From positions 1 through 13,254 of the forward strand of contig JACCXR010000203.1 of NCBI GenBank assembly GCA_013696915.1: 13,254 bases of DNA, in the 5' to 3' direction. Below the pieces are notes generated by a model. It worked only from the letters and a program-made list of their open reading frames with translations. It did no database searches and had not been told where the DNA came from. This DNA comes from Euzebyaceae bacterium. Its GTDB lineage: Bacteria > Actinomycetota > Nitriliruptoria > Euzebyales > Egibacteraceae. The translations under genes were made by a program, and so were the position numbers. This document shows positions 1 to 6,479 of the stretch, piece by piece; positions within the stretch are counted from its first letter, which is position 1; every line of letters starts with the position of its first letter.

Positions 1-1367
1 GTCAGCGCGCCCGCCTCGACGGCGCCCGCCAGCGCGGCCAGCGCCGCGGGACGCGTCGAGCGGCGCAGCCAGGCGGCGCCGGCCTCGGCATTCGTCGCGA
101 CCCGGCCGTTCCAACGGGCCGCGGTCATCGCCCTTGCGTCGGCGACGCGGACGGCGACGGCAGCGCTGGAGGCGCCGTCCTCCGCCGCCAGCAGCTCCGC
201 GGCCGACAGTGGCGTCACGCTCGGGGCGAGGTCGAGCCGGTCCGCGAGCGGACCCGAAAGCCGTGCCCGGTAGCCCCAGATGGTGTCGTCGGAGCACGCG
301 CAGCGGTCGCCTCCCCCGCAGGGGCACGGGTTGGCGGCGGCCACCACCTGGACCCGGGCGGGGTAGGTCACCGTCGCGCGGGAGCGTGCGACGCGGACGA
401 CCCCGTCCTCGAGCGGCTCGCGCAGCGCCTCGAGCAGGCCGCGGGGCCATTCGAACAGCTCGTCGAGGAACAGGCAGCCGCGGTGGGCGAGCGAGAGCTC
501 CCCGGGACGTGCGACGCCGCTTCCGCCTCCGAGCAGCGACGCGGCGCTCATCGAGTGGTGCGGCGCGCGCAGCGGAGGCGTCCGGTCGAGGCTCCCCGCC
601 TCCACGGTCAGGCCCGCCACGGACCGGATGGCCGCGAGCTCGAGCGCCTGGACGCGGTCCAGGGGAGGCAGGATTCCGGGCAGCCGCCGGGCGAGCATGG
701 ACTTCCCGCATCCCGGCGGGCCGAGCAGGAGCAGGTGGTGGCCCCCCGCCGCGGCGATCTCGAGGGCGCGCCGCGCCTCGGCCTGGCCACGCACGTCGGC
801 GAGGTCGGGGCCCGGGATGCCCGGGAGGGGACCTTCTTCCGGCGGCACCGCCCGGGCGGGCCGGTCCCCCCGGAGCACGGCGACCACCTCGCCGAGATCG
901 GCGACCGGTACGACGTCGACGTCGTCGACGAGACCGGCCTCCGTCGCGTTGCGGTCCGGCACGATCAGCCGCCGCCCGGAGCCGGTGAGCGAGGCGGCCG
1001 CCGGGAGCACGCCGGGCACGGCGCGGACCGCCCCGTCGAGGGCCAGCTCACCGAGCAGCGCGCACCGGTCGAGTTCCGGGCCCAGGACCCCCAGCTCGTT
1101 CAGCACGGCGCCGGCCATGGCGAGGTCGAAGCGCGCGCCGGCCTTGGGGACGTCCGCGGGTGCGAGCGACACGAGGACCTTGCGGTTGGGCAGCGTGACC
1201 CCGACGGTCCCCAGAGCCGTCCGCACCCGGTCGGCGGACTGGCGCGCCGCGGGACCGCTGGAGCCGATGACGGAGAACGCCGGCAGCCCGGGCCCGACGT
1301 GCGCCTCGACGGTGACCGGCACGGGATCGAGACCGACGACCGCGATCGTCGCGGCGCGCCCGACCAC
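1..1367 (-). CDS. YifB/ComM family Mg-chelatase-like AAA+ ATPase (3' end outside window)
   Basis: The gene runs off the left edge; 455 codons are visible of a family that is usually about 500 residues. I translated it from GTG at 1367, whose G is also the last base of the yraN TAG stop, a TAGTG overlap implying translational coupling. Residues about 1-165 form the Lon-like ChlI N-terminal domain (LPNRKVLVSLAPADVPKAG). After a linker comes the AAA+ core with Walker A GPPGCGKS at 216-223, HHSMSAASLLGGG near 270-282 and Walker B LFLDEL at 299-304. The Cys pairs NPCPC and CAC (about 347-358) and SGPLADRLDL follow, as in ComM/YifB. In Gram-negative bacteria ComM is a hexameric helicase that drives branch migration in natural transformation; the role in actinobacteria is unclear. 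The cysteine loop is shorter than in the E. coli protein. The family assignment is firm; the function here is inferred. Confidence 0.93.
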   Translation of the reverse strand, partial: MVGRAATIAVVGLDPVPVTVEAHVGPGLPAFSVIGSSGPAARQSADRVRTALGTVGVTLPNRKVLVSLAPADVPKAGARFDLAMAGAVLNELGVLGPELDRCALLGELALDGAVRAVPGVLPAAASLTGSGRRLIVPDRNATEAGLVDDVDVVPVADLGEVVAVLRGDRPARAVPPEEGPLPGIPGPDLADVRGQAEARRALEIAAAGGHHLLLLGPPGCGKSMLARRLPGILPPLDRVQALELAAIRSVAGLTVEAGSLDRTPPLRAPHHSMSAASLLGGGSGVARPGELSLAHRGCLFLDELFEWPRGLLEALREPLEDGVVRVARSRATVTYPARVQVVAAANPCPCGGGDRCACSDDTIWGYRARLSGPLADRLDLAPSVTPLSAAELLAAEDGASSAAVAVRVADARAMTAARWNGRVATNAEAGAAWLRRSTRPAALAALAGAVEAGAL

Positions 1368-1738
1368 TAGCCGATCCCCGGCACATGGATAACCCGGGCG
1401 CGCCCGCCGCCGGACGGCCAGCACACCCCCACCGCGTCGAAGCGGACCTGGTCGGCGTGGATCCCCGAGGCCTGCAGCCAGGCGGCGGCGAGCCTGCGCA
1501 GCCGCTGCTGCTTGCGCGGCGTCACGGCGGCGAGCGGCCCGCCGGCGCCGTCGCCGCGCCGCGCCTTGACCTCGCAGAACACCAGGACCGCCCCGTCCCA
1601 CCCGATGAGGTCGATCTCGCCGCGGACCTCGGGGGTGGAACAGCGCCAGTTCCGCTCGACGACCACCATGCCCTGGCGCTCGAGGTGGCGGGTCGCCACC
1701 TGTTCGCCGATGCGCCCGAGAGCCGACGTCCGAGTCAT
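1367..1738 (-). CDS. YraN/UPF0102 family nuclease-fold protein
   Basis: A 123-residue protein, the normal length for UPF0102. It has the family's endonuclease-like core: GEIDLI at 40-45, then FCEVKAR at 54-60, followed by RFDAVGV near 99-105. These match the acidic and E-x-K positions of PD-(D/E)XK folds, as in Holliday junction resolvase-like proteins. The usual RNWRC stretch near 29-33 is present, with a few extra residues (STPEV) before GEID. The stop shares a base with the start of the downstream yifB-like gene, the usual neighbour. The ATG at 1738 has no good Shine-Dalgarno sequence, but TACGGT lies six bases upstream, so the message may start at or next to the ATG. The biochemical activity is not established for most members. 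Confidence 0.93.
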   Translation of the reverse strand: MTRTSALGRIGEQVATRHLERQGMVVVERNWRCSTPEVRGEIDLIGWDGAVLVFCEVKARRGDGAGGPLAAVTPRKQQRLRRLAAAWLQASGIHADQVRFDAVGVCWPSGGGRARVIHVPGIG

Positions 1739-1744
1739 TCCCCG

Positions 1745-1750
1745 ACCGTA
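1745..1750 (-). promoter_or_regulatory. Putative -10 box, leaderless start of yraN
   Basis: On the minus strand TACGGT (TANNNT) is followed by CGGGGA and then the ATG of yraN, so transcription would begin at about the first base of the start codon. I see no convincing -35 hexamer. The 99-bp gap to the preceding small gene leaves room for an internal operon promoter. Confidence 0.4.
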
Positions 1751-1837
1751 ACCGCGACCGGACCGGTGAGCCGCGTTGCGCGCTCCGCGGCTGTGGACAT
1801 CCGACCGGCGGACAGGCCGACCGGAAGGAGCCGCGGG

Positions 1838-1954
1838 TCAGATCAACCCGGCGGCCCAGGCGAGGAGCGCCGCGATCACGACCACCGCGACGAGCAGCAG
1901 CCCGACGTCGCGGCCCTTCGAGTCGCGGTAGCGGCGGGTCGCGTTGAACCCCAC
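1838..1954 (-). CDS. Small single-pass membrane protein (38 aa)
   Basis: A short reading frame from GTG at 1954 to TGA at 1838-1840, four bases after the DUF2469 stop. The product begins MGFNATRRYRDSKGRD, a polar, basic 16-residue head. It is followed by a continuous hydrophobic run of about 20 residues (VGLLLVAVVVIAALLAWAAG) that would span the membrane once, and it ends almost directly after it. By the positive-inside rule the N-terminus should be cytoplasmic. A GAGG sequence sits about 10 bases before the GTG. Coding support is the clean charged-head/hydrophobic-helix pattern, tight spacing in the operon and conserved position: I recall similar short proteins beginning MGFNPxR in actinobacteria, but cannot search here. 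Function unknown. It is too short for most gene callers' default limits. Confidence 0.72.
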   Translation of the reverse strand: MGFNATRRYRDSKGRDVGLLLVAVVVIAALLAWAAGLI

Positions 1955-1958
1955 GGCG

Positions 1959-2285
1959 TCAGGCCTCGTCCTCGTCGAGGAAGGGTGGCGCGTCGCCGTC
2001 GACCTTGGCGAGCTCCTCGACGTTCACGTCGCGGAAGGTCAGCACCCGCACGTGGGGGACGAAGCGCGCCGGCCGATACATGTCCCACACCCACGCGTCC
2101 CGCATCTCGAGCTCGAAGTAGACGTCGCCGCCGGTGGGGCGCGGCGTGACCTGCACCTCGTTCGCGAGGTAGAAGCGGCGCTCCGTCTCGACGATGTACG
2201 CGAACATGCGCACGACGTCGCGGTACTCCCGATAGAGCTGGAGCTCCATCTCGGTCTCGTACCGCTCGAGGTCCTCGGCGCTCAT
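1959..2285 (-). CDS. DUF2469 family protein
   Basis: A 108-residue, strongly acidic protein with the hallmark DUF2469 sequence: MSAEDLERYETEMELQLYRE at the start, VETERRFYLANEV near 32-44 and RDAWVWDMYRPARFV near 62-76, then TFRDVNVEEL. No signal peptide or membrane segment is visible. The family is essentially restricted to actinobacteria and sits between lepB and yraN in many of their genomes, which is exactly its place here. Its ATG overlaps the lepB stop in an ATGA junction, so the two are probably translationally coupled. No function is known. The acidic tail (FLDEDEA) is normal for the family. Confidence 0.95.
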   Translation of the reverse strand: MSAEDLERYETEMELQLYREYRDVVRMFAYIVETERRFYLANEVQVTPRPTGGDVYFELEMRDAWVWDMYRPARFVPHVRVLTFRDVNVEELAKVDGDAPPFLDEDEA

Positions 2286-3142
2286 GGGCGCAAGGGTAGG
2301 CCCGCGAACGCCGGTGCGCCGGAGCGGCGCGGCGAGTCCGCCGCCTGGCGCACGGCCTCCGCCGCGGCCGGCGCCGGCACGTCGTAGCCAGGGATCGGCA
2401 GCCCGCCGAGCTGGGACAGCGGCCAGATCACGACGAAGGCCCGACCCACGATGTTGTCGGCGGGGATCTGACCCAGGCCGAAGCGGCTGTCCGCCGAGTT
2501 CGGCCGGTTGTCGCCCATCATGAAGTAGTGCCCCGCATCCACCGTGACCGGCCCGAAGTCGTTGAGATCGCGGGTCGACAGGTAGCCCCCCTCGGCGGTC
2601 GGCGCCTCGGGGATGGCCTCGCCGTTTATGAGCACCACACCCTCGCGCATCTCGATCGTGTCGCCGGGCAGGCCGATGATGCGCTTGATGAAGTCCTTCT
2701 CCGCCGGCTGGGCGAGGCCGAGGCCCGACGCCAGCGAACCGAGGAAGCGGCGGATCGGATTGGGCTCCAGCTGCTCCGCGGGGACGGCGTCCTCCTGGGT
2801 GAACACGATGATCTCGCCCCGACGCGGCTCGCGGATCTCGTAGACCAGCTTGTTGACGAGGACGCGGTCGCCGATCAGGAGCGTGGGCTCCATCGACGAC
2901 GACGGGATGAAGAACGCCTGGACGACGAAGGTCTTCAGCAGCAGCGCGAGCACGAACGCGACGAGCACGAGGAACGGAAGCTCGGCGAAGAAGCTGCGAC
3001 CGGTCGAGCGGTCATCGGCGGGACGCGGGGCGTCGGGCGGCCGGGGCGCCTCGGGGTCGGTCGACCAGCCGGTGTTCGGCTCGGCGGACCCCACGCCGTG
3101 GTCGGCGGGAGCTGCGCCGCTGGCGCGGGCGGGGTCGGTCAC
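2282..3142 (-). CDS. lepB: Type I signal peptidase
   Basis: Membrane-bound serine protease that removes signal peptides from secreted proteins. The 286 residues comprise a disordered Pro/Asp-rich cytoplasmic head (1-50), one transmembrane helix (about 52-76) and the extracytoplasmic catalytic domain. The catalytic Ser83 lies in FIPSSSMEPTL and the general-base Lys153 in DFIKRIIGLPGD; the conserved box MGDNRPNSADSR is at 209-220. A Pro/Ala-rich tail of about 35 residues follows the fold. The start is GTG at 3142, 17 bases after the rplS stop; it has no strong Shine-Dalgarno sequence, so it could be offset, but no better start precedes the helix. It overlaps the DUF2469 start by four bases. One helix at the N-terminus and none visible at the C-terminus fits the Gram-positive type. 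Confidence 0.96.
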   Translation of the reverse strand: MTDPARASGAAPADHGVGSAEPNTGWSTDPEAPRPPDAPRPADDRSTGRSFFAELPFLVLVAFVLALLLKTFVVQAFFIPSSSMEPTLLIGDRVLVNKLVYEIREPRRGEIIVFTQEDAVPAEQLEPNPIRRFLGSLASGLGLAQPAEKDFIKRIIGLPGDTIEMREGVVLINGEAIPEAPTAEGGYLSTRDLNDFGPVTVDAGHYFMMGDNRPNSADSRFGLGQIPADNIVGRAFVVIWPLSQLGGLPIPGYDVPAPAAAEAVRQAADSPRRSGAPAFAGLPLRP

Positions 3143-3159
3143 CTGCTGAAGGGTAGCGG

Positions 3160-3519
3160 CTACGCGCCGGCGGGCGTTCGGAGCTCTTTGATCTTGGCCT
3201 TCTTGCCGACGCGGTCCCGGAGGTAGTACAGCTTCGCGCGCCTGACCTTGCCGCGGCGGATCACCTCGACGTGGTCGATCACCGGCGCGTGCACCGGGAA
3301 GGTGCGCTCGACGCCAACGGCGTTGAAGCTGATCTTGCGGACCGTGAACGTCTCGCGGATCCCGCTGCCCCGGCGGGCGATGACATCGCCTTCATAGACC
3401 TGGATGCGCGAACGGTTGCCTTCGGTGACCTTCACGTGCACGCGCACAGTGTCACCGGGACGGAAGTCCGGCACGTCGGACCGGAGGCCAGCGAGGTCGA
3501 CGAGGTCGGTGCGGTTCAC
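3160..3519 (-). CDS. rplS: 50S ribosomal protein L19
   Basis: A 119-residue L19, a large-subunit protein at the interface with the 30S subunit. The family signatures are clear: FRPGDTVRVHVKVTEGNRSRIQ (split as FRPGDTVRV and VTEGNRSRIQ), FEGDVIARRG-type YEGDVIARRGSGIRETFTVRK, VERTFPVHAPVI and RRGKVRRAKLYYLRDRVGK. The start is GTG at 3519 preceded by AGGAGG seven bases upstream, the best Shine-Dalgarno sequence in this operon. A 141-bp gap separates it from trmD, and a good sigma-70-type promoter lies at 3635-3664, so rplS-lepB and the genes after them can be expressed independently of rpsP-trmD. Confidence 0.97.
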   Translation of the reverse strand: MNRTDLVDLAGLRSDVPDFRPGDTVRVHVKVTEGNRSRIQVYEGDVIARRGSGIRETFTVRKISFNAVGVERTFPVHAPVIDHVEVIRRGKVRRAKLYYLRDRVGKKAKIKELRTPAGA

Positions 3520-3634
3520 TGCGGCCTCCTACAGGCGGGCGTCGAGTCGGTGGGCGGCGGAGAGCGGATGGAGCGGCGCGCGCCGGGCCGCTTGGCGATG
3601 GCCGGGCACGCCGAAAGCGACGGGCCCGCAGGAC

Positions 3635-3664
3635 AGGATAGCGACGCGCCGCGCCGACGGTCAA
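3635..3664 (-). promoter_or_regulatory. Putative sigma-70-type promoter of rplS
   Basis: On the minus strand TTGACC (3664-3659) and TATCCT (3640-3635) are separated by 18 bases, a close match to TTGACA/TATAAT and the best -35/-10 pair I found in the window. The -35 box begins inside the trmD stop codon. Transcription should start near 3628, giving a leader of about 110 bases ahead of the rplS GTG. It would drive rplS, lepB, DUF2469 and possibly the small gene, yraN and yifB. Confidence 0.6.
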
Positions 3665-4374
3665 TCGGAGCGGGGAGCCCCGTGCCGCTCCCGCCAGGCA
3701 CGGTAGAGATCGGGCCGGCCGGTCCTCGTGCGCTCGACCGCCTGATCCCGCCTCCACGCCGCCACTCGGCCATGGTCACCGGACCGCAGGATGTCCGGCA
3801 CGGACATCCCGCGGAACTCGGCGGGCCTGGTGTACTGCGGGTACTCGAGCAGGCCGTCGGCGAAGGACTCCTCGTGCGCGCTCGAGTCGTTGCCCATGAC
3901 GCCGGGAAGCAGTCGCGCGACCGCCTCGATCACGACGGCGGCGGCCACCTCGCCGCCGGCGAGCACGTAGTCGCCGACCGAGACCTCGTCGGTGGCGAGT
4001 GCGGCGTGGACCCGCTCGTCGATGCCCTCGTACCGGCCGCACAGCAGCAGCAGAGCCGGCTCCCCGGCCAGCGCCTGCACGAGCCGCTGGGTCAGCCGCT
4101 GCCCGCTCGGCGTCAGCACGACCGTACGGGGGCGGTTCTCCACCGACCCGTAGAGCGCCTCGACGGCGGCGAAGAACGGTTCGGGCTTCAACAGCATGCC
4201 GGCGCCGCCGCCGAACGGCAGATCGTCGACCGTCCGGTGCCGGTCGGTGGCCCACCGGCGGAGGTCGTGCGGACGGACGTCGAGGATCCCCGACGACCTG
4301 GCCCTGCCCAGCAGTGAGGCGTCGAGCGGCCCGGCGAACCAGTCCGGGAAGAGGGTGAGGACGTCGATCCGCAC
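3661..4374 (-). CDS. trmD: tRNA (guanine37-N1)-methyltransferase
   Basis: SPOUT-class methyltransferase making m1G37 in tRNAs that read CNN-type codons, which prevents +1 frameshifting. At 237 residues the length is normal. Motifs: RHRTVDDLPFGGGAGML near 46-61, the trefoil-knot SAM site LCGRYEGIDERV at 111-122 and SVGDYVLAGGE at 132-142, then LEYPQYTRP and VPDILRSGDHGRVAAWRR. Arg154 aligns with the catalytic Arg154 of the E. coli enzyme, but residue 169, the proposed general base Asp169 in E. coli, is Glu here (codon GAG at 3870-3868). The start is GTG at 4374, nine bases after the rimM stop. The downstream stop overlaps the rplS promoter. Confidence 0.97.
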   Translation of the reverse strand: MRIDVLTLFPDWFAGPLDASLLGRARSSGILDVRPHDLRRWATDRHRTVDDLPFGGGAGMLLKPEPFFAAVEALYGSVENRPRTVVLTPSGQRLTQRLVQALAGEPALLLLCGRYEGIDERVHAALATDEVSVGDYVLAGGEVAAAVVIEAVARLLPGVMGNDSSAHEESFADGLLEYPQYTRPAEFRGMSVPDILRSGDHGRVAAWRRDQAVERTRTGRPDLYRAWRERHGAPRSD

Positions 4375-4383
4375 GGCGGGCGG

Positions 4384-4890
4384 CTACTCCAGGAGCCCGG
4401 GGATGGCGTGCACGACGATCTCCTCGCCGCTCACGTCAAGCAGCGCCTCGACGGCCGGGATCAACGTCTCCCCCCCGTCAGGTCGCGCGAGCACGAGGAA
4501 GTCGTGCGCGGTCCCGTCGAGCACGCCCTCGACCACACCCACCACGGCCCCGTCGTCGTCGACGACGTCGCGCCCGAGCAACTCGTCGGTCCAGACGGCG
4601 TCCGCGGCGAGGACGGCCCGTGCGCGCGGCATCCGCAGGACGATGCCGCGCAGCGCCTCGGCCTGCGTGCGGTCCGCGACGCCCTCGAAGCGGACGACAC
4701 GTCGCCCGTTGTGGTCACGGCTCGCGGCGACGACCAGACTGCCGCCACGATCCGAGTCGTAGGCCCGGCCGATCTCGAACTCGTCACCGATGTCGGGGTC
4801 GGCGAAGACGTACACCTCTCCCCTGATGCCGAAGGCCTTGCCGACGGCGCCGGCGATGACCTGGTGCTCCGCGCCGGGCGCGTCGGCCAT
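4384..4890 (-). CDS. rimM: Ribosome maturation factor RimM
   Basis: Assists maturation of the 30S head and binds S19. The product is 168 residues in two domains: an N-terminal RimM beta-barrel (VIAGAVGKAFGIRGEVYVFA near the start; VRFEGVADRTQAEALRG in the middle) and a C-terminal PRC-barrel (DELLGRDVVDDDGAVVGVV, then DFLVLARPDGGETLIPAVEALL). I chose ATG at 4890 because GGAGG lies seven bases upstream; the in-frame GTG directly before it (4893) would be only four bases from GGAGG. It lies between the KH-protein gene (15-base gap) and trmD (nine bases), the standard order in the rpsP operon. The protein is strongly acidic. Confidence 0.96.
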   Translation of the reverse strand: MADAPGAEHQVIAGAVGKAFGIRGEVYVFADPDIGDEFEIGRAYDSDRGGSLVVAASRDHNGRRVVRFEGVADRTQAEALRGIVLRMPRARAVLAADAVWTDELLGRDVVDDDGAVVGVVEGVLDGTAHDFLVLARPDGGETLIPAVEALLDVSGEEIVVHAIPGLLE

Positions 4891-4905
4891 CACCGATCCT
4901 CCGGT

Positions 4906-5145
4906 CTACTCGACGATCTCGACCGAGGCTGAGCTGCCCTCCCGCGTGGCGGCCGCCTTCACCATCGTGCGGATCGCCTTGGCGGTGCGGCCGCGTTTGC
5001 CGATGACCTTGCCCATGTCCTCCGGATTGACCCGCAGTTCGAGGACGATCTCGCCGTCGTCCTCGGTGACGGCGGTCACCTCGACGTCGTCGGGGTGGTC
5101 GACGAGCGACTTCGCGAGGTAGGTGAGCACGTCGGCGGTCATCAC
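4906..5145 (-). CDS. khpA: KH-domain RNA-binding protein (KhpA/UPF0109 family)
   Basis: A 79-residue protein made of essentially one KH domain. The GxxG loop is GKRG at 49-52 within KVIGKRGRTAKAIRTMVKA, preceded by the strand EIVLELRVNPEDMG. KhpA binds RNA, often with KhpB/Jag, and influences cell division and envelope synthesis in Gram-positive bacteria; here the role is inferred from family and from its standard place between rpsP and rimM. Two start codons are adjacent, GTG at 5145 (overlapping the rpsP TGA as GTGA) and ATG at 5142. An AGAGG sequence is 10 bases before the GTG, which I favour slightly. Either way translation is coupled to rpsP. Confidence 0.93.
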   Translation of the reverse strand: MMTADVLTYLAKSLVDHPDDVEVTAVTEDDGEIVLELRVNPEDMGKVIGKRGRTAKAIRTMVKAAATREGSSASVEIVE

Positions 5146-5702
5146 GGCTGGGTGACCTCTCCGGTGCCCTCGTCCACGGCGCCGGTGTCCTCGGTCGGGC
5201 CGGGGTCGGGCTGGACATTCTCCTCGTGCGCCTGCGCGGCGGCGGCCTCATCCGCGGCGGCGGCCCCGGCGGCGGCCTCATCCGCGGCGGCCTCTGCGGC
5301 GGCGGCCCCGGCGGCGGCCTCATCCGCGGCAGCGGCCGCACGGGCACGGGCCACCTCGGCCTCCGCGTCGGCGACGCGGCGATCGCGGGCGTCGCGCTCG
5401 GCGACCTGTATCGCATGCTTCTGGGTGCGGTCCTTGCCGACGTCGCCGGGCTTGAACTCCTCCCAGATCCCCATGATCCGCAGGAGGTTCAGGACCGCGT
5501 CGGTCGGCTGCACCCCGTTGCGCAGCCAGTACAGGGCCCGCTCGCCGTCGATGGAGATCGTGGACGGGTCGTGCAGCGGCTGGTAGTAGCCGAGGTCCTC
5601 GACGTAGCGCCCGTCGCGGGGCGAGCGGACGTCGGCCACGACCACCCGGTAGAACGGCTGCTTCTTCTTGCCCTCGCGCCGCAGGCGCATCTTCACGGCC
5701 AT
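5142..5702 (-). CDS. rpsP: 30S ribosomal protein S16 with long Ala-rich C-terminal extension
   Basis: Residues 1-85 are a normal S16 (MAVKMRLRREGKKKQPFYRV, SPRDGRYVEDLGYYQP, NGVQPTDAVLNLLRIMGIW), a structural protein of the 30S body. The remaining 100 residues are an extension: a basic/acidic helical part (QVAERDARDRRVADAEAEVA), then an Ala-rich region with the unit ADEAAAGAAAA at 126-136 and 140-150 and a partial third copy, then a Pro/Glu/Thr-rich acidic tail. Total length is 186 residues against about 80-150 in most bacteria. The start is ATG at 5702 with GAGGAG nine bases upstream; no in-frame start upstream has a comparable ribosome binding site. First gene of the operon; the stop overlaps the KH-protein start. 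Confidence 0.96.
   Translation of the reverse strand: MAVKMRLRREGKKKQPFYRVVVADVRSPRDGRYVEDLGYYQPLHDPSTISIDGERALYWLRNGVQPTDAVLNLLRIMGIWEEFKPGDVGKDRTQKHAIQVAERDARDRRVADAEAEVARARAAAAADEAAAGAAAAEAAADEAAAGAAAADEAAAAQAHEENVQPDPGPTEDTGAVDEGTGEVTQP
5235..5337 (-). repeat. Imperfect tandem repeat inside rpsP 3' region
   Basis: An 18-base unit (GGCGGCCTCATCCGCGGC on the plus strand) occurs at 5241-5258, 5271-5288 and 5313-5330, spaced 30 and 42 bases apart, with GCGGCGGCC-type filler between. The period is a multiple of three, so copy-number change keeps frame. It encodes the ADEAAAGAAAA repeats of the S16 extension. Confidence 0.8.
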
Positions 5703-5801
5703 GCTGGGTGTCTCCTCGGTTGACGCGGCTCGGTCGCGTCGTCGGTGCCGCCAGGTGGTCCCGGCGCGCCCATATCGGTCCATGGACGGGAGTGCGGTCC
5801 G

Positions 5802-5842
5802 GCGTGCCCGCACGCACACGGATGCGTCCGCGGGGCGGACGC
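5802..5842 (-). other. Two hairpins in the rpsP leader
   Basis: Two perfect inverted repeats lie in the untranslated region upstream of rpsP: GCGTCCG/CGGACGC (5824-5830 with 5836-5842, loop of five) and GCGTGC/GCACGC (5802-5807 with 5810-5815, loop of two). If transcription starts just after the TAGACT box, the first hairpin would be at the very 5' end of the message. They could stabilise the transcript or respond to a ribosomal protein; nothing in the sequence identifies a ligand. Confidence 0.45.
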
Positions 5843-5848
5843 GTGGAC

Positions 5849-5854
5849 AGTCTA
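5849..5854 (-). promoter_or_regulatory. Putative -10 box of the rpsP operon
   Basis: TAGACT on the minus strand fits TANNNT and lies about 150 bases before the rpsP start. A -35 match is poor (TCGCAG at about 17 bases). The divergent metallopeptidase gene begins 56 bases away on the other strand, so this 207-bp region must hold both promoters. Confidence 0.4.
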
Positions 5855-5875
5855 GAGCGGCGGGAGGGTCGCTGC

Positions 5876-5905
5876 GAGACACGCGGACGGACGGGGCCGT
5901 ACGCT
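5876..5905 (+). promoter_or_regulatory. Putative promoter of the zincin metallopeptidase gene
   Basis: GAGACA (5876-5881) and TACGCT (5900-5905) are separated by 18 bases; the first matches TTGACA at four of six positions. The start codon GTG follows the -10 box by four bases (or GTG at 5913 by seven), so the message is probably leaderless. Confidence 0.5.
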
Positions 5906-5909
5906 GCCC

Positions 5910-6257
5910 GTGGTGCAGCCCATCTCCCCCGACAGGTTCGAGCAGCTGGTCGCCGACGCGCTCGACGACATCCCCGACGAACTGTGGGAGCGCTTCGCCA
6001 ACGTCGCCGTCGTCGTCGAGGACGAGAACCCCGACGACCCCGACCTGCTCGGTCTCTACGAGGGGATCCCGCTGACGGAGCGCTGGGACTACGGGGGCGT
6101 GCTCCCCGATCGCATCGCGATCTACCGCATCCCGCTCTGCCTACTGTGCGCCGACGACGACGACCTCGTGGAGGAGATCAAGATCACCGTCGTCCACGAG
6201 CTCGCCCACCACATGGGCATCGACGAGGACGACCTTCACGACCTCGGCTGGGGCTGA
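5910..6257 (+). CDS. Zincin-like metallopeptidase family protein (PF06262/DUF1025 type)
   Basis: A 115-residue acidic protein with the zinc-metallopeptidase motif HELAHHMGID at 96-105 (HExxHxxGxxD-like), followed by DDLHDLGWG at the end, the typical layout of the small single-domain proteins annotated as 'metallopeptidase family protein'. The first part (PDRFEQLVADALDDIPDELW) also fits this family. No signal peptide, so it should be cytosolic. No substrate is known. Two GTG codons are adjacent at 5910 and 5913; neither has a Shine-Dalgarno sequence and a -10 box sits immediately upstream, which suggests leaderless translation. It is divergent from the rpsP operon and convergent with the methyltransferase gene. 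Confidence 0.9.
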   Translation: MVQPISPDRFEQLVADALDDIPDELWERFANVAVVVEDENPDDPDLLGLYEGIPLTERWDYGGVLPDRIAIYRIPLCLLCADDDDLVEEIKITVVHELAHHMGIDEDDLHDLGWG

Positions 6258-6439
6258 CCCTTCGGCGGCCGGGTCGGAGCGGTCCACCGGCTCAGCTCGC
6301 CACCACCGCGGCGGCGCGGAGGAACTCCGTGCGAGCCGAGGGCGATCACCGGTCGCAGCTCGTGCTGACCGCCGGGTGGGCCGCCTGGGCCACCAGCCGC
6401 AGCCGGCGATACCCGCTGCGCCGGACCATCCCGGGATCG

Positions 6440-6479
6440 TTCGAAGAGTAGACGCCATATGCGGCGCCTAACCTTCGAA
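6440..6479 (+). repeat. Palindromic intergenic repeat, copy R1
   Basis: A 40-bp imperfect palindrome with arms of 17 bases and a six-base centre (ATATGC); 14 of 17 arm positions pair. The left arm is TTCGAAGAGTAGACGCC and the right arm GGCGCCTAACCTTCGAA. It matches R2 and R3 near 8.3 kb in the same orientation. It lies between convergent genes and its right arm includes the last three sense codons and the stop of the methyltransferase gene. Confidence 0.85.

Noticed and set aside
3147..3168. TGAAGGGTAG between rplS and lepB, resembling the left arm of the palindromic repeats
   Set aside because: Only the first ten bases match; the right arm and the six-base centre are missing, and the site is at a coding junction in the operon. 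Probably chance.
3271..4317. 348-codon plus-strand frame opposite rplS and trmD
   Set aside because: It lies antisense to two conserved genes and has no domain; expected in GC-rich DNA.
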